Part shown: piece by piece, positions 50,566 through 60,461 of the stretch | Numbering within the stretch: position 1 is the first letter of the stretch | Layout: each line of letters begins with the position of its first letter | Origin: a candidate division TA06 bacterium 32_111 | GTDB lineage: Bacteria; Hydrothermota; 32-111 | DNA length: 64,000 nucleotides | NCBI GenBank assembly: GCA_001508335.1 | Contig: LGFX01000007.1 | Coordinates: 1 to 64,000, forward strand | Reading direction: 5' to 3' | Notes under the pieces: model-generated | Told to the model about the DNA's origin: nothing | The model's input: only the letters and a program-made list of their open reading frames with translations | Database searches by the model: none | Position numbers and translations under genes: made by a program

Positions 50566-50955
50566 TTATCTCTTAGAGAACTGATATCTCTTTCTTGCTT
50601 TTGCAAGTCCGTACTTTCTTCTCTCTTTCTCTCTCGGATCTCTTGTCAAAAGTCCATTATCTTTCAACACTACTTTAAAATCAGGGAATTTTCTCGCTAT
50701 AGATCTTGCTATTCCAAGTTTTATAGCATCCTTCTGTCCAGTTATTCCACCACCTGAAACTTTAGCATATACAGACATTTTTCTTTCAAGATTACATAAA
50801 CGTAAAACATTTAAAAGTTCTTCCCTATGATCGAACCTTTTAACATAATCTTCAAGTTTCTTTCCGTTTATCAAAAATTTTCCTTTTCCTTCAACCAACC
50901 TTATCCTTGCAACAGCTTCTTTTCTTCTTCCAACAAAAACATTATTCTCAGCCAA
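50566..50955 (-). CDS. rpsI: Ribosomal protein uS9
   Basis: 129 residues with a TTG start behind AAGGAGG. Motifs: VFVGRRKEAVARIRLV, SGGGITGQKDAIKLGIARS near 68 and the C-terminal tail RKRYQFSKR that reaches the P-site tRNA. Follows rplM as usual. Confidence 0.97.
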   Translation of the reverse strand: MAENNVFVGRRKEAVARIRLVEGKGKFLINGKKLEDYVKRFDHREELLNVLRLCNLERKMSVYAKVSGGGITGQKDAIKLGIARSIARKFPDFKVVLKDNGLLTRDPREKERRKYGLAKARKRYQFSKR

Positions 50956-50964
50956 GTTTCCTCC

Positions 50965-51393
50965 TTATAAGTTTATTTCGATTGGATTTTGTGCTTTATG
51001 TTTATGGTTTGAATCAGCGTAAACTTTCAACCTTGTCAACATCTTTCTTCCAAGTTTATTTTTGGGAAGCATCCTTTTCACTGCAAGTGTAATAACTTTT
51101 GAGGGGTTCTTTTCAAGCATCTTATCAAGGCTTGTCTCCTTCAAATTACCGATGTAACCTGAATGTGAGTAATACATTTTACTTAACAACTTGTTTCCGG
51201 TTACCTTAATATCTTTCGCGTTGATAACTATAACCCCATCACCATTATCAATATCAGGTTGGTATGTGACCTTATTTTTACCCATAAGAATTGTAGATAT
51301 TTTGGTTGAAAGACGACCTAAAGTTTTACCTTTAGCGTCTATGATATACCAGTTATGTTTGATATCATTTTTGTCTATTCTCGTAGTTTTCAT
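50965..51393 (-). CDS. rplM: Ribosomal protein uL13
   Basis: 142 residues. Motifs: WYIIDAKGKTLGRLSTKIS near residue 16, YSHSGYIGNLKE near 74 and VKRMLPKNKLGRKMLTRLKV near 105. ATG behind AAGGAG. It follows a TPR lipoprotein gene by nine bases, an uncommon upstream neighbour. Confidence 0.97.
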   Translation of the reverse strand: MKTTRIDKNDIKHNWYIIDAKGKTLGRLSTKISTILMGKNKVTYQPDIDNGDGVIVINAKDIKVTGNKLLSKMYYSHSGYIGNLKETSLDKMLEKNPSKVITLAVKRMLPKNKLGRKMLTRLKVYADSNHKHKAQNPIEINL

Positions 51394-51402
51394 TTAAACT
51401 CC

Positions 51403-52479
51403 TTACTTCCCCTGTTTTTTTAATTCCTCATACTTTTTGTAAGCTTCCTTTGACTTATCGTTCATCTTCATCCTTGAGTAACAGTCAGCTTTTATAAGAT
51501 ACAGATCACTTATCTCAACACCAGTTTTTGAAATATACTCATCTATAGTTTTTATGGCATCAGCAAAATCTTTGTTCTTATAATATGCGAAACCTAAATT
51601 CAACATCGATTCGTAATCATCCTCTTTAACTTTCAAGGCATTCTTAAAGTTGGATATAGCTTCCTTGTAATTCTTTTTATCCTCAAGGTAAATCTTACCC
51701 AATTTGAATGATACATCGTTCCTGTAAGTTGAGAGTTTTTCTTTCATAACCGAATCTGATGATTCATATATTTTGTTAAAATTGTTAAAATTTTTCAACG
51801 CTTCATCAAAATTCTTACTCGAATAAGCGATCTCTCCAAGCCAATAGACTATCTGTGGATTTTCAGCATATATAGCCTTTGCTTTATCGAGGTATTTTTT
51901 TGCCTCATCGAACTTTTCCTCACCTATGTAATACTTTGCAACATTGAAAAAGAGGGAAAGGTTCTTTGGATTCTTTGCGAGAGATTTTTCTATAGTTTTT
52001 TTCATATTATCTTCATCACCATTTTCAGCATAAAGGAGAACAAGGTAATCGTAATTTATAGATGTATCCTTTACCTCTTCAGCCATCAAAAGGTACTTTT
52101 CATATTTTTCCTTATTCTCTTTACCATCCTTGTTTCTCAAGAAACCAGTCCCAGCGTTAAAAAGAACAGGCCAGTAAAATTCAACATTTTCCTTCATTTC
52201 TTTTAAAACCTGTTTCGTAGTATCCTTTTCGAGTGCAATCAAAAAATATTCTGCCGCTTTGTCAAATTCACTTTTTGAACCGTAAGCTTTTCCCATCCAT
52301 AGATATGCCTGCGGATTGTTCGGTTCAAGTTTTATAGCCTCGTTAAACTGAACTATGGCTTTATCAAAATCGTTCTGTTGCATATATATTATACCTGAGG
52401 ACATATATTGGTTGTTACATCCAACAAAAAGTATAACTATCATAGCAACGATTAAAAATAAACTTAAAAACTTATTCAT
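51403..52479 (-). CDS. TPR-repeat lipoprotein
   Basis: 358 residues. Lipoprotein signal with lipobox LFVGC (Cys at about 21). About eight TPR units follow (for example FDKAIVQFNEAIKLEPNNPQ near 40 and YKEAISNFKNALKVKEDDYE near 275). A periplasmic scaffold protein, perhaps of outer-membrane or cell-wall assembly; the partner is unknown. It has its own promoter and shares the transcript with rplM-rpsI-rpsB. Confidence 0.87.
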   Translation of the reverse strand: MNKFLSLFLIVAMIVILFVGCNNQYMSSGIIYMQQNDFDKAIVQFNEAIKLEPNNPQAYLWMGKAYGSKSEFDKAAEYFLIALEKDTTKQVLKEMKENVEFYWPVLFNAGTGFLRNKDGKENKEKYEKYLLMAEEVKDTSINYDYLVLLYAENGDEDNMKKTIEKSLAKNPKNLSLFFNVAKYYIGEEKFDEAKKYLDKAKAIYAENPQIVYWLGEIAYSSKNFDEALKNFNNFNKIYESSDSVMKEKLSTYRNDVSFKLGKIYLEDKKNYKEAISNFKNALKVKEDDYESMLNLGFAYYKNKDFADAIKTIDEYISKTGVEISDLYLIKADCYSRMKMNDKSKEAYKKYEELKKQGK

Positions 52480-52517
52480 CTAATACCTCCTGAAAAAAGA
52501 GCAGAATTTAGTGTTTT

Positions 52518-52545
52518 ATTTTATCAAAAAAAAGTTTTTTGTCAA
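52518..52545 (-). promoter_or_regulatory. Promoter of the TPR lipoprotein-rplM-rpsI unit
   Basis: TTGACA (52540-52545) and TAAAAT (52518-52523), spacer 16 bases, followed by a leader with CAGGAGG before the ATG at 52479. Confidence 0.8.
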
Positions 52546-52579
52546 TAGAACAATTAAGAAGATTTAAATTTAAAAATAC

Positions 52580-53050
52580 CTATTTAAAAATATTATCTAT
52601 TATATTATCTATTTCCTCTTTAAACTCTTTGTCAAAGGTTATTTGCCTTTCACTCTCTTCCTTCATAAGTTTAACAATATCCTCACTTAACTTTTTTGTA
52701 AGAGTTTGAACAACTCCTATCAGTGTATTTTTTGAAAAGAACGAAACTATTATTAACTCATCGTTTATTGCGAAATAGAAAAAAACGAACTTTTTTCCCT
52801 CCTGAAAAAGTGTAAAGAAGTGATCCTCTTTTACAAGTTTGGCAATACTTTTAGTTGCATTGTAAATACCAGAACAGAGTGCACCCAAAGATTGGCTAAA
52901 ATAGTTATCCTTTTTCATCCCCATTTGAAAGAGAACCTGACCTGAAGTGTTAAGAATAAGGACATTCAAAACTTTCGTGTCCTGTATAAAGAGTTTTAAT
53001 AACCGTTCAACATTTTTTACGGTTGGTTCATCAAGAACGAGTTTTTTCAT
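52580..53050 (-). CDS. Roadblock/LC7-like protein
   Basis: 156 residues. The first 115 residues follow the roadblock pattern (VLNVLILNTSGQVLFQMG, QSLGALCSGIYNATKSIAKL, FVFFYFAINDELIIVSFF, then a closing helix). The C-terminus is a charged helix. Last gene of the chemosensory unit. Not close to any named member by eye. Confidence 0.62.
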   Translation of the reverse strand: MKKLVLDEPTVKNVERLLKLFIQDTKVLNVLILNTSGQVLFQMGMKKDNYFSQSLGALCSGIYNATKSIAKLVKEDHFFTLFQEGKKFVFFYFAINDELIIVSFFSKNTLIGVVQTLTKKLSEDIVKLMKEESERQITFDKEFKEEIDNIIDNIFK

Positions 53051-53062
53051 AGTATTTAACTT

Positions 53063-53407
53063 TTATATATTCCCTTGAAGTTGGTTTGAAATATTTTTTA
53101 TCTGTATTATCAATGCCCCAATATTAACATTCTTTTCAGCTAAAGCGAAAAGAATGAACTTCTCCTTTGAGATAAAAAGTATTTCACCTTTTTCAGTGTA
53201 AATTGTTGAAAATATTGGAAGTGTATCGGTGCTCCTTCCCAAACTCTTTTCCATCTCACTGTTTATCTTGGCTACCATAGCACCAAGAAGATCAGCCATC
53301 TCACTCTCATAGAATATCTTTTCTACTATAAGCCCATCTTTAGTTAAAATGGCAACACCTTTAACACCACCTATATCCATCAATTTTTCAATTTTCTCTT
53401 TGATCAT
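53063..53407 (-). CDS. Roadblock/LC7 domain protein (MglB-like)
   Basis: 114 residues, a single roadblock domain: IGGVKGVAILTKDGLIVEKI at residue 12, then LLGAMVAKINSEMEKSLGR, IYTEKGEILFISKEKFILFAL and a last helix. MglB-type proteins are GAPs/scaffolds for the polarity GTPase MglA; no GTPase gene is visible here. Overlaps the next gene upstream by 4 bases. Confidence 0.75.
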   Translation of the reverse strand: MIKEKIEKLMDIGGVKGVAILTKDGLIVEKIFYESEMADLLGAMVAKINSEMEKSLGRSTDTLPIFSTIYTEKGEILFISKEKFILFALAEKNVNIGALIIQIKNISNQLQGNI

Positions 53408-54135
53408 TGTTCAAGCACCTGTTTTATGTTTTTTAATAACTGTTTTGCTTTTATAAGGATAAGTCCAATTTTCACAACTTCCTCGGTAAAAATACCAAGG
53501 ATATAACCGTTCCCTTTAAAAAGGTATATTCTCACTTTACCTATCTCTATGAATATTCTATCTATCAGTCCAAGTTCAGTTTTACTTATAGAATCCTCAG
53601 ATACTGAGAATATTGTAGAGAAGAGTGCGGACGTTATTTCAGGGTCAAGATTTTCAAGTATCTTCGCTCTTATAACAAGCCCTGATTCTTCAATTATTAT
53701 ACTTCCCAAAACTCCATTTATAGAATTTATCTCTTCAAGTGATCTATCAAGTAAATTCTCTGCTTCGTTTGCTGTGATAACATTGTCTTTCTCGATTGTT
53801 TGGAACTCACTTTTTTGTTCTATATTTGATTCATCTTTCTTTACTTCAACTTTGTTTGAAAGGTTCGAATCTACAGATTCTGTTAGAGATTTCACTAAAG
53901 GATCATCAGGATAATCTTTCAAAAGTTCATTCAGGACTTCAGTTGATGATGGATCGTTTAACTCCTTTAAGGATCTGTAGAGCAAAACTTTCGCATCCTT
54001 AATATCTGGAAACTCTGACAGTATAAGTTTACAGTAGTTTATAGTTTCGTTGAAAGCTTTGTTTTTAAATAGATCCTCCGCTATCATGATTATCAAAGAT
54101 ACACTATCCCTATCGACTTTCATACCTTCATTCAA
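53404..54135 (-). CDS. TPR-like plus roadblock domain protein
   Basis: 243 residues, TTG start behind GGAGG. Helical TPR-like part at about 8-80 (FNETINYCKLILSEFPDIKD), an acidic linker to about 120, and a C-terminal roadblock domain (INGVLGSIIIEESGLVIRAK, SALFSTIFSVSEDSISK, VRIYLFKGNGYILGIF). The fusion links a protein-protein scaffold to a roadblock module, parallel to the DUF4388-TPR gene next to it. Confidence 0.7.
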   Translation of the reverse strand: MNEGMKVDRDSVSLIIMIAEDLFKNKAFNETINYCKLILSEFPDIKDAKVLLYRSLKELNDPSSTEVLNELLKDYPDDPLVKSLTESVDSNLSNKVEVKKDESNIEQKSEFQTIEKDNVITANEAENLLDRSLEEINSINGVLGSIIIEESGLVIRAKILENLDPEITSALFSTIFSVSEDSISKTELGLIDRIFIEIGKVRIYLFKGNGYILGIFTEEVVKIGLILIKAKQLLKNIKQVLEQ

Positions 54136-55243
54136 CTTTACCTCCTAAAAGATCATCGAATAGTTTTTGACATTCTTTTAGAGATTCGATCAACTTTTCA
54201 ACTTTACTCATCTCGTTTGGTGTCTGGAGATAATCGTAAAGTGAAATCAATTCATCTATACTCTTTTTTATATCTCCCCTTTTAAAATATGCAAAAGAGT
54301 TGTATTTTTTTATGAACCTATCATCAACCCCCTCATTTTTTGCTAAAAGAGAATACTCGTTTATCTTATCAAACTGGTTTGTTGCAAAGAACGAATATAT
54401 GATCATCCTGTAAGCTTCAACATTTTTAGGTTCCCTTTTAAGATAATTTTTCAACTCACTGATAGTTTTATCAAAAAGTCCATCATCGAAATAATGTTTG
54501 GCTACATCTAAACTGTTCTCAGAATCATCCTTTTTGTTACCTTCGATAACAACTATTCCCAAAGTGATCATACCGTATATAAGTTTTGCTATTTCAAACT
54601 CATCCCCATACTTTTCAGCTATATCCTTAATTGTGTTCTTACCATTTATCATTGAAAATATTTCCCATTCTTTTGGTTTTAAATCGAGAAGGTCCATCTT
54701 ATCTGGGTTATCCGAAATCTTTGGAACCACGGAAGAGTTTGGGATCTTTGCCGACAATCTTGACCATTCATCTATTCTTCTTGAACCCTCCATTATCAAG
54801 GATTCAGTTTTTATTTTAAATCTGAAAAGATTGTCAAGAACAAAAGTGCCTTCCTCAAATTTAAAATACCCTTCCCTCAACTCGAAAAGTTTATATATAG
54901 TATCCTCTATACGAAGTTGTAAGAATTTTCTAAACTCGTTTTCACTCATTATGTTCATCTTTATAATCTCTTTGGCTATCTCAACATCATCGTTTTGAAT
55001 CTTATTTAGAATCTTTTCTTCATAGAATTCTCTGGTTATTTTTCCAGCCTTTATAAGTAATAACGGTAAAGTTTGTCCTTCCATTCTAACAAAAACAACA
55101 TTTCCATTCTCAAAATAAACATCTGCCTTTTCATCCTTGGATGAATCGATTTTTAAGATACCACTCTTCTGGTTAAAAGAGAGTATCTGAAACAGATCTA
55201 TAAGATTGAGTTCACTGATAGGTCCTTCTATAGCCAAAACCAC
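54128..55243 (-). CDS. DUF4388 and TPR regulatory protein
   Basis: 371 residues from a GTG; a TTG at 55237 has better spacing to GGAG and is a likely alternative. N-terminal DUF4388 domain (ISELNLIDLFQILSFNQKSG, VYFENGNVVFVRMEGQTLP, about 5-115), a winged-helix-like region near 190-225 (EWEIFSMINGKNTIKDIAEKY split), and TPR helices at 240-360. Similar domain sets occur near gliding and chemosensory genes in other bacteria; here it sits between the giant TPR protein and roadblock genes. Confidence 0.75.
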   Translation of the reverse strand: MVLAIEGPISELNLIDLFQILSFNQKSGILKIDSSKDEKADVYFENGNVVFVRMEGQTLPLLLIKAGKITREFYEEKILNKIQNDDVEIAKEIIKMNIMSENEFRKFLQLRIEDTIYKLFELREGYFKFEEGTFVLDNLFRFKIKTESLIMEGSRRIDEWSRLSAKIPNSSVVPKISDNPDKMDLLDLKPKEWEIFSMINGKNTIKDIAEKYGDEFEIAKLIYGMITLGIVVIEGNKKDDSENSLDVAKHYFDDGLFDKTISELKNYLKREPKNVEAYRMIIYSFFATNQFDKINEYSLLAKNEGVDDRFIKKYNSFAYFKRGDIKKSIDELISLYDYLQTPNEMSKVEKLIESLKECQKLFDDLLGGKVE

Positions 55244-55245
55244 TC

Positions 55246-57954
55246 CTATTCAAAAATAGATATCCAGTTTCTTGCAGCTTCAATCGCTTTAGCACTCTTT
55301 TGTGCGAATTCAGATTCTGGAGACTTCTTTACAACCGAGTTCCATCTTTCAATAGCCTCTTTTATATAACCCTCTTTTGCTATTATCTTTGCAAAGTTAA
55401 AGTTAGCCTCAGGATTCGCTGGGTCTATTTTTAATGCATTCTGATAAGCATCTTTTGCTACATCAAGGTTTTCAATCTCTAAACAAATTGAGCCAATTTT
55501 TAAAAACGCTTTAAGGTTGGTGGGATCTATCTGAACGATCCTTGTGTATATCTGTATAGATTTTTCGTAATCTTCAACCAGTTCATACACGGTCGCAAGT
55601 TCCCACAGATATTTGGAATTATCAACATCTTTACTTACAAGTGATTCAAGAATTCGTATCGAATCATCAAACATTTTCATTCTTCTTAAAATAAGTGATT
55701 TCTTGTAGAGGATGTCAAGATTCTCACTATCCCTCTTTAAGATTCTTTCATATACTTCAAGTGCATCATTAAGCCTTTCCTGAGTAACATAAATTTCAGA
55801 TAGATTTGTAAGGGTTTCAACATTTTCTGGATCCTTTAAAAGAACTTCACCTATTATCTTGATCGCTTCTTCAAGGTTACCATTTTTCCATAGGAGCATA
55901 GAGTAAAGGTTTAAAACATCAATCCTGTTTCTGTCCCTTTCAACTATTTTCGAAATGTACTCTAAGGGTTCAGAATAAACTCCTTTGTTGTAAAGAAGTT
56001 TAGAAAGTTTTAAAACCACATTCTCGTTTAGCGGAGATAAAGAAACAACTTTTCTGTAATACTCCTCAGCCTCACCATATATCTCTTTAATGTTGTAAAC
56101 ATCACCAATTATTTCAAACATTTCAGCATCATTTTCATCCTTTCTAACAACTTCGAAAGCGTTCTGCAAAGCGATGTCGTACTCACCCTTCTGGAAAGAT
56201 TCCTTCGCTTTCTTTCTCTTCTCTTCGAGTATATCAACCTCCTTTAACTGAACATCCTCTCTCTCAAAAGTATCTTCAGTTTCCTCTTCAAAAACACCGG
56301 TAAAAATATCTGAACTTTTTTCCTCATCTATAGAAAAACCTTTAAGTTGTTCTGAAGATGTTATCTGAACATCTTTTGATAAACTTCCACTTATAAGTAC
56401 ATCAACCTTATCTGCATAGTAATCAAGCCCAAGTTTATATCTCGTTTCAACATAGTAAGGGTTCAACCTCAAAGCTTCCTTGGTATATTTCAAAGCATCC
56501 TCATACCTTCCAACCCTGGTAAGGGTGAAAGCTAAATTGTAGTAAGCCTCTGCGAAATTCTCATCATACTGGATAGCCTTTTCAAAAACTTTTATTGCAT
56601 CCTCATATTTCCCTTCCTCTCTATAAATTATCCCAAGATAGTTATAGGTTAAAGGATAATCACCCTTTATTTCAAGAACTTTATCTATATATTTTTTCGC
56701 TTCAACGAAATTTTTATTCTCAATATAGATTATTGAGAGGTTTAAAAGTGCATCAACATAATCATCCCTTATTTGAAGTGATCTGTTAAACATTTTCAAA
56801 GCTTCATCGGTTTTGTTTTTATGAAGCATTGCTATACCAAGATTGTTGTAAGCCATAACATATGATGGATCTATTTTTATTGATTTGTTGTAACATTCAA
56901 TAGCGTTATCTATATCACCCTTTCTATGGAACGCTATTCCCATATCATTGTAAGCTTTTGCTGCAAATGACTCATCTTTGAAAGCAAGTTTATACTCCTC
57001 TATAGCTTTATCGTTTTCACCTAAAAGCAGATAAATCTCACCTATCTGAATATGTATCAATGCTCTATCAGGTTCAACAGATTCAGCCTTTTTAAACTCT
57101 TTCAATGCTTCGTTGAAAAGGCCTTTATTTCTGAAACCTATTCCAAGGGTAAAGTAAGTTAAAAAACTGTTTGGCTGAATTGAAACGTTGGATTCTTCCT
57201 GAGTGAAGTTTTGATACATGCCCTGCTGGTAAAAGTCTATTCCAAGATTCGCCTGTGTTTTTCCATAAGCAGGGTTCAATTTAATTGCCTTTTTGGTTTC
57301 CTTGATTGCATCATCAAAAAGCCCCTTCTCTCCGTAAACGAAACCTAAAAGGAAATGTGCTTCAGCAAGATTCGGATCAAGTTCCAAAGCTTTTTGGAAC
57401 TCTTTGATCGCTGAATCTAAGATTCCCTTGTTATAATAAACCTCTCCAAGCATAGAATGTATCTGTGCTGACTGAGGTTGTATCTTCAAAGATTTTCTAT
57501 ACTCTTCTATGGAATCATCATACATACCTAAAGATTTGTATATCTTAGCCAGATTCAATCTAGCATCTACATAAGAGGGGTTAATCTTCAAAATCTTTTT
57601 GTATTCTGCTATTGCATCAAGAGACTTTCCCATATTGTTCAAAGCTTCAGCCAGTTTAAACCTTGTGGAAATATCCTCAGGATCTTTTTCAAGTAAATTT
57701 TTGTACTCTTTTATCTTCTCATCGTACATTCCTGTTTCTTTATAGATAAGTTCAAGATTTTTCTTTGCAAGTGTGAATTTCGGATCTATAGCAAGAGCCT
57801 TTTCCAGTTCCTCTATAGCCTCATCGTATAAACCTTTGTTATAATAAACAACAGCGAGGTTGTTATGGGCACCAGCATCCTTTGGATCGATCCTCTGTGC
57901 AAAGGATTTTAAAACTTTCTTTTCCGCTTCAGAAATTTGAACCTGTTTTTTCAT
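55246..57954 (-). CDS. Large TPR-repeat protein
   Basis: 902 residues made almost entirely of TPR units: about 14 in a first superhelix (residues 20-515, for example YDEAIEELEKALAIDPKFTL), a linker rich in Glu/Asp at about 520-590 and about eight more units to the end. No signal peptide or membrane helix, so cytoplasmic. It probably scaffolds the chemosensory complex or its roadblock output. Starts six bases after the cheC stop. Confidence 0.85.
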   Translation of the reverse strand: MKKQVQISEAEKKVLKSFAQRIDPKDAGAHNNLAVVYYNKGLYDEAIEELEKALAIDPKFTLAKKNLELIYKETGMYDEKIKEYKNLLEKDPEDISTRFKLAEALNNMGKSLDAIAEYKKILKINPSYVDARLNLAKIYKSLGMYDDSIEEYRKSLKIQPQSAQIHSMLGEVYYNKGILDSAIKEFQKALELDPNLAEAHFLLGFVYGEKGLFDDAIKETKKAIKLNPAYGKTQANLGIDFYQQGMYQNFTQEESNVSIQPNSFLTYFTLGIGFRNKGLFNEALKEFKKAESVEPDRALIHIQIGEIYLLLGENDKAIEEYKLAFKDESFAAKAYNDMGIAFHRKGDIDNAIECYNKSIKIDPSYVMAYNNLGIAMLHKNKTDEALKMFNRSLQIRDDYVDALLNLSIIYIENKNFVEAKKYIDKVLEIKGDYPLTYNYLGIIYREEGKYEDAIKVFEKAIQYDENFAEAYYNLAFTLTRVGRYEDALKYTKEALRLNPYYVETRYKLGLDYYADKVDVLISGSLSKDVQITSSEQLKGFSIDEEKSSDIFTGVFEEETEDTFEREDVQLKEVDILEEKRKKAKESFQKGEYDIALQNAFEVVRKDENDAEMFEIIGDVYNIKEIYGEAEEYYRKVVSLSPLNENVVLKLSKLLYNKGVYSEPLEYISKIVERDRNRIDVLNLYSMLLWKNGNLEEAIKIIGEVLLKDPENVETLTNLSEIYVTQERLNDALEVYERILKRDSENLDILYKKSLILRRMKMFDDSIRILESLVSKDVDNSKYLWELATVYELVEDYEKSIQIYTRIVQIDPTNLKAFLKIGSICLEIENLDVAKDAYQNALKIDPANPEANFNFAKIIAKEGYIKEAIERWNSVVKKSPESEFAQKSAKAIEAARNWISIFE

Positions 57955-57959
57955 TTAAC

Positions 57960-58577
57960 CTACCTGTTTAAAAAATCGAGAAGTTTTTTTAAAGAGATCG
58001 GATCAGGTAAAAGTATAAGATATCCTTTTAAAGGCTGTGGATCATCTTCAAAAGTAAATTCCGTCTCAACACAGAAAACTATATCCTTGTTCGAACTGAA
58101 ATCTATATAAGCTGAAGTTAAAACTGCAGATCCAATATCTATAACAAGATTTGGTACTGAAGGAAGTATCAGCATGTTCAAAAAATCGCTCATAGCTGTA
58201 AGGTATGAACTGATAACTATATTCGCAACTTCTTTGATCGCAGATTGCTCTATCTCACTAAGAATGGTTGTGGAGCCAATTGTTTTTCCCATAACCATAT
58301 CAACAAGAAGCATAGACTCATCTCTTGGGAATATGAGTAGAGTTCTACCTGTTAGATCTCCAAGGAACTTAACAAGAACTCCAGTAACTATCTCATCCTG
58401 ATTGTTGATTATTCTGTAAATTTCTTCAGAAGAGATTATGTGAACCTTTGGAACGGAAACCATAACCCTCTTATTTACAAGTTGGGAGAGAACTGTTGCA
58501 GCATGTCCTCCACCAATATTCGATATCTCTTTGATACCATCAAGATGAAAATCTTTTAAGTTGTTAAAATCTATCAT
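57960..58577 (-). CDS. cheC: CheC-type CheY-P phosphatase
   Basis: 205 residues with two copies of the CheC/FliY active-site pattern E-x2-N: GIKEISNIGGGHAATVLSQL near residue 13 and SAIKEVANIVISSYLTAMSD near 110, each followed by a proline-containing loop. Dephosphorylates CheY-P. With two intact sites it should be active. No CheD gene, the usual partner, is visible. Confidence 0.9.
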   Translation of the reverse strand: MIDFNNLKDFHLDGIKEISNIGGGHAATVLSQLVNKRVMVSVPKVHIISSEEIYRIINNQDEIVTGVLVKFLGDLTGRTLLIFPRDESMLLVDMVMGKTIGSTTILSEIEQSAIKEVANIVISSYLTAMSDFLNMLILPSVPNLVIDIGSAVLTSAYIDFSSNKDIVFCVETEFTFEDDPQPLKGYLILLPDPISLKKLLDFLNR

Positions 58578-58580
58578 AAA

Positions 58581-60458
58581 TTACTCCTCTTTAGCCATCG
58601 AAACAACTCCAGGAACATCAACTATGAAAGATGGCATTCCATTGTTAAGTATTGATACACCAGCAAGCCCATGTATACCTGAAAGTATTCCTTTCAAAGG
58701 CTTGACAACCACCTCAGATTGTTCCATAAAGTTATCAACAAGTATTCCGTAGAAAGAATCATCAACTTCAACAAGAACTATGGAATACTTTTCCTTCTCT
58801 TCAGTATTTTCACATTTAAAAATATTTGATAACCTCACAAGAGGAACAACTTCATCTCTCAAAATGAAAACTTCCTTACCCATTATAGTGAAGATGTCTT
58901 CCTTTCGAATATCTATAGTTTCAACTATATGTGAAAGAGGAATTATATATGTCTCATCACTAACTTTAACTATCAATGTTTTTATTATCGCGAGAGTGAG
59001 AGGAAGTTTTAAGGTGAAAGTTGTTCCCTTATTTTTCTGTGACATGATCTCAAGGGTTCCACCTATCTGTTTCAAAACATTATAAACTGCGCCAACTCCA
59101 ACACCCCTTCCAGATATATCGTTAACTTCCTCTTTTGTTGAGAAACCTTCATTTGTGATTAAAGAATAGATATCACTTTCACTTAGATGTTGAACTTTCT
59201 CCTCATCTACCAGGTTCAAAGATATGGCTTTTTCAATTATCTTATTTCTATCCAACCCCTTTCCATCATCTGAAACTATAATCAAAACACCGTTTTTTAC
59301 TCTTTTGGCTTCAAGTACTATACTACCTGTTTCACCCTTTTTATTTTTTAACCTTTCTTCTGGTGTTTCTATACCATGATCAACGGCATTCTTTAGAAGA
59401 TGCAGCAAAGGATCAGCTAAAGAATTCAAAATAGCCCTATCAAGTTCAATATCCCTTCCCTTGATTACAAAGTTTATCTTCTTTTTAAACCTATTTGAAA
59501 GATCCCTGATATACCTTGGATACCTATCAAAAACCTGTCCAACTGGGACCATCCTTATTTTCATTATCTCATCCTGAATATTTGAAATAATCTTTGATGT
59601 TGAATTCAAAGAATTTATCAACTCTTCGTTTTGCAAAGAGTAAGCTATCTGTTGTAGCCTTCCTCTCGCTATAACGAGTTCTGAGGCGTAATTTTGAAGG
59701 TTATCCAACCTTTCAAGTGAAACTTTTATATCCTTTTTCTCTATAACTATTTCCTGATCTTTTTTAATCTCATCTTCTTTTAAAACAAAAGCGTCCTTTA
59801 TTTCTGGAATTCCTTTTATCTGTTCTATAATAGTTTCTATCTGGGGAGTATCTTTGATGAAGAGTTCTATCTCATCTTTGAAGTTTTCCTTCATTATAGA
59901 ATCGAAATCTGGTTCACTTTTTATGTAAAGATTTTTATCCTGTAGATTTTTTATCACTACAAATGCTCGTGCAGATTTTAATACAACATCATCAGCAAAA
60001 ATAATTTTTATAACCTTTTCGGAATTTGACAACTTTTCAGGCTTCTTTCTATCTTTTTTATCATCAACCTGATTATTCTCTTTAAAAGTTTCAGAACCTG
60101 TTTTTATAGAATCTATAACCTTTAAAAAACTTTTTATTATGTTATCATCTATCTCCCTTTTATGAACGAGAGATTGAATGTAATCTGTTCCCTTCAAAAG
60201 TAGATCTACAAGTTCAGAACTGACCTGTAGTTTTTCACTCCTTATAAGATCCATAACATCTTCTATAGAGTGGGATATTTTTGTTATGGAAGAATAGCCC
60301 ATAGAAGCTGCCATACCTTTTATAGTATGCATACCTCTAAAAATGGAGTTTATTGCTTCAACATCGTTCATATCCTTTTCAAGTTTCAGAATGGAATCTG
60401 AAACCTGTTCGAGGTATTCCTCAGCTTCACTTATGAACAATTCTTCATAGTTTGTCAT
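58581..60458 (-). CDS. cheA: Chemotaxis histidine kinase CheA
   Basis: 625 residues with the full layout. P1 Hpt with FRGMHTIKGMAASMG (phospho-His near 46); P2-like CheY-binding domain at about 147-225; P3 dimer helices near 245; P4 ATPase with NAVDHGIETPEERLKNKKGE near 350, DDGKGLD near 385 and GRGVGVGAVYNVLKQIGG near 440; P5 CheW-like domain at about 490-625. Phosphorylates the CheY encoded upstream. Confidence 0.95.
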   Translation of the reverse strand: MTNYEELFISEAEEYLEQVSDSILKLEKDMNDVEAINSIFRGMHTIKGMAASMGYSSITKISHSIEDVMDLIRSEKLQVSSELVDLLLKGTDYIQSLVHKREIDDNIIKSFLKVIDSIKTGSETFKENNQVDDKKDRKKPEKLSNSEKVIKIIFADDVVLKSARAFVVIKNLQDKNLYIKSEPDFDSIMKENFKDEIELFIKDTPQIETIIEQIKGIPEIKDAFVLKEDEIKKDQEIVIEKKDIKVSLERLDNLQNYASELVIARGRLQQIAYSLQNEELINSLNSTSKIISNIQDEIMKIRMVPVGQVFDRYPRYIRDLSNRFKKKINFVIKGRDIELDRAILNSLADPLLHLLKNAVDHGIETPEERLKNKKGETGSIVLEAKRVKNGVLIIVSDDGKGLDRNKIIEKAISLNLVDEEKVQHLSESDIYSLITNEGFSTKEEVNDISGRGVGVGAVYNVLKQIGGTLEIMSQKNKGTTFTLKLPLTLAIIKTLIVKVSDETYIIPLSHIVETIDIRKEDIFTIMGKEVFILRDEVVPLVRLSNIFKCENTEEKEKYSIVLVEVDDSFYGILVDNFMEQSEVVVKPLKGILSGIHGLAGVSILNNGMPSFIVDVPGVVSMAKEE

Positions 60459-60461
60459 ATT

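Noticed and set aside
52546..52579. Possible terminator between the chemosensory unit and the TPR lipoprotein promoter
   Set aside because: Only AT-rich sequence without a stem of useful stability was found.
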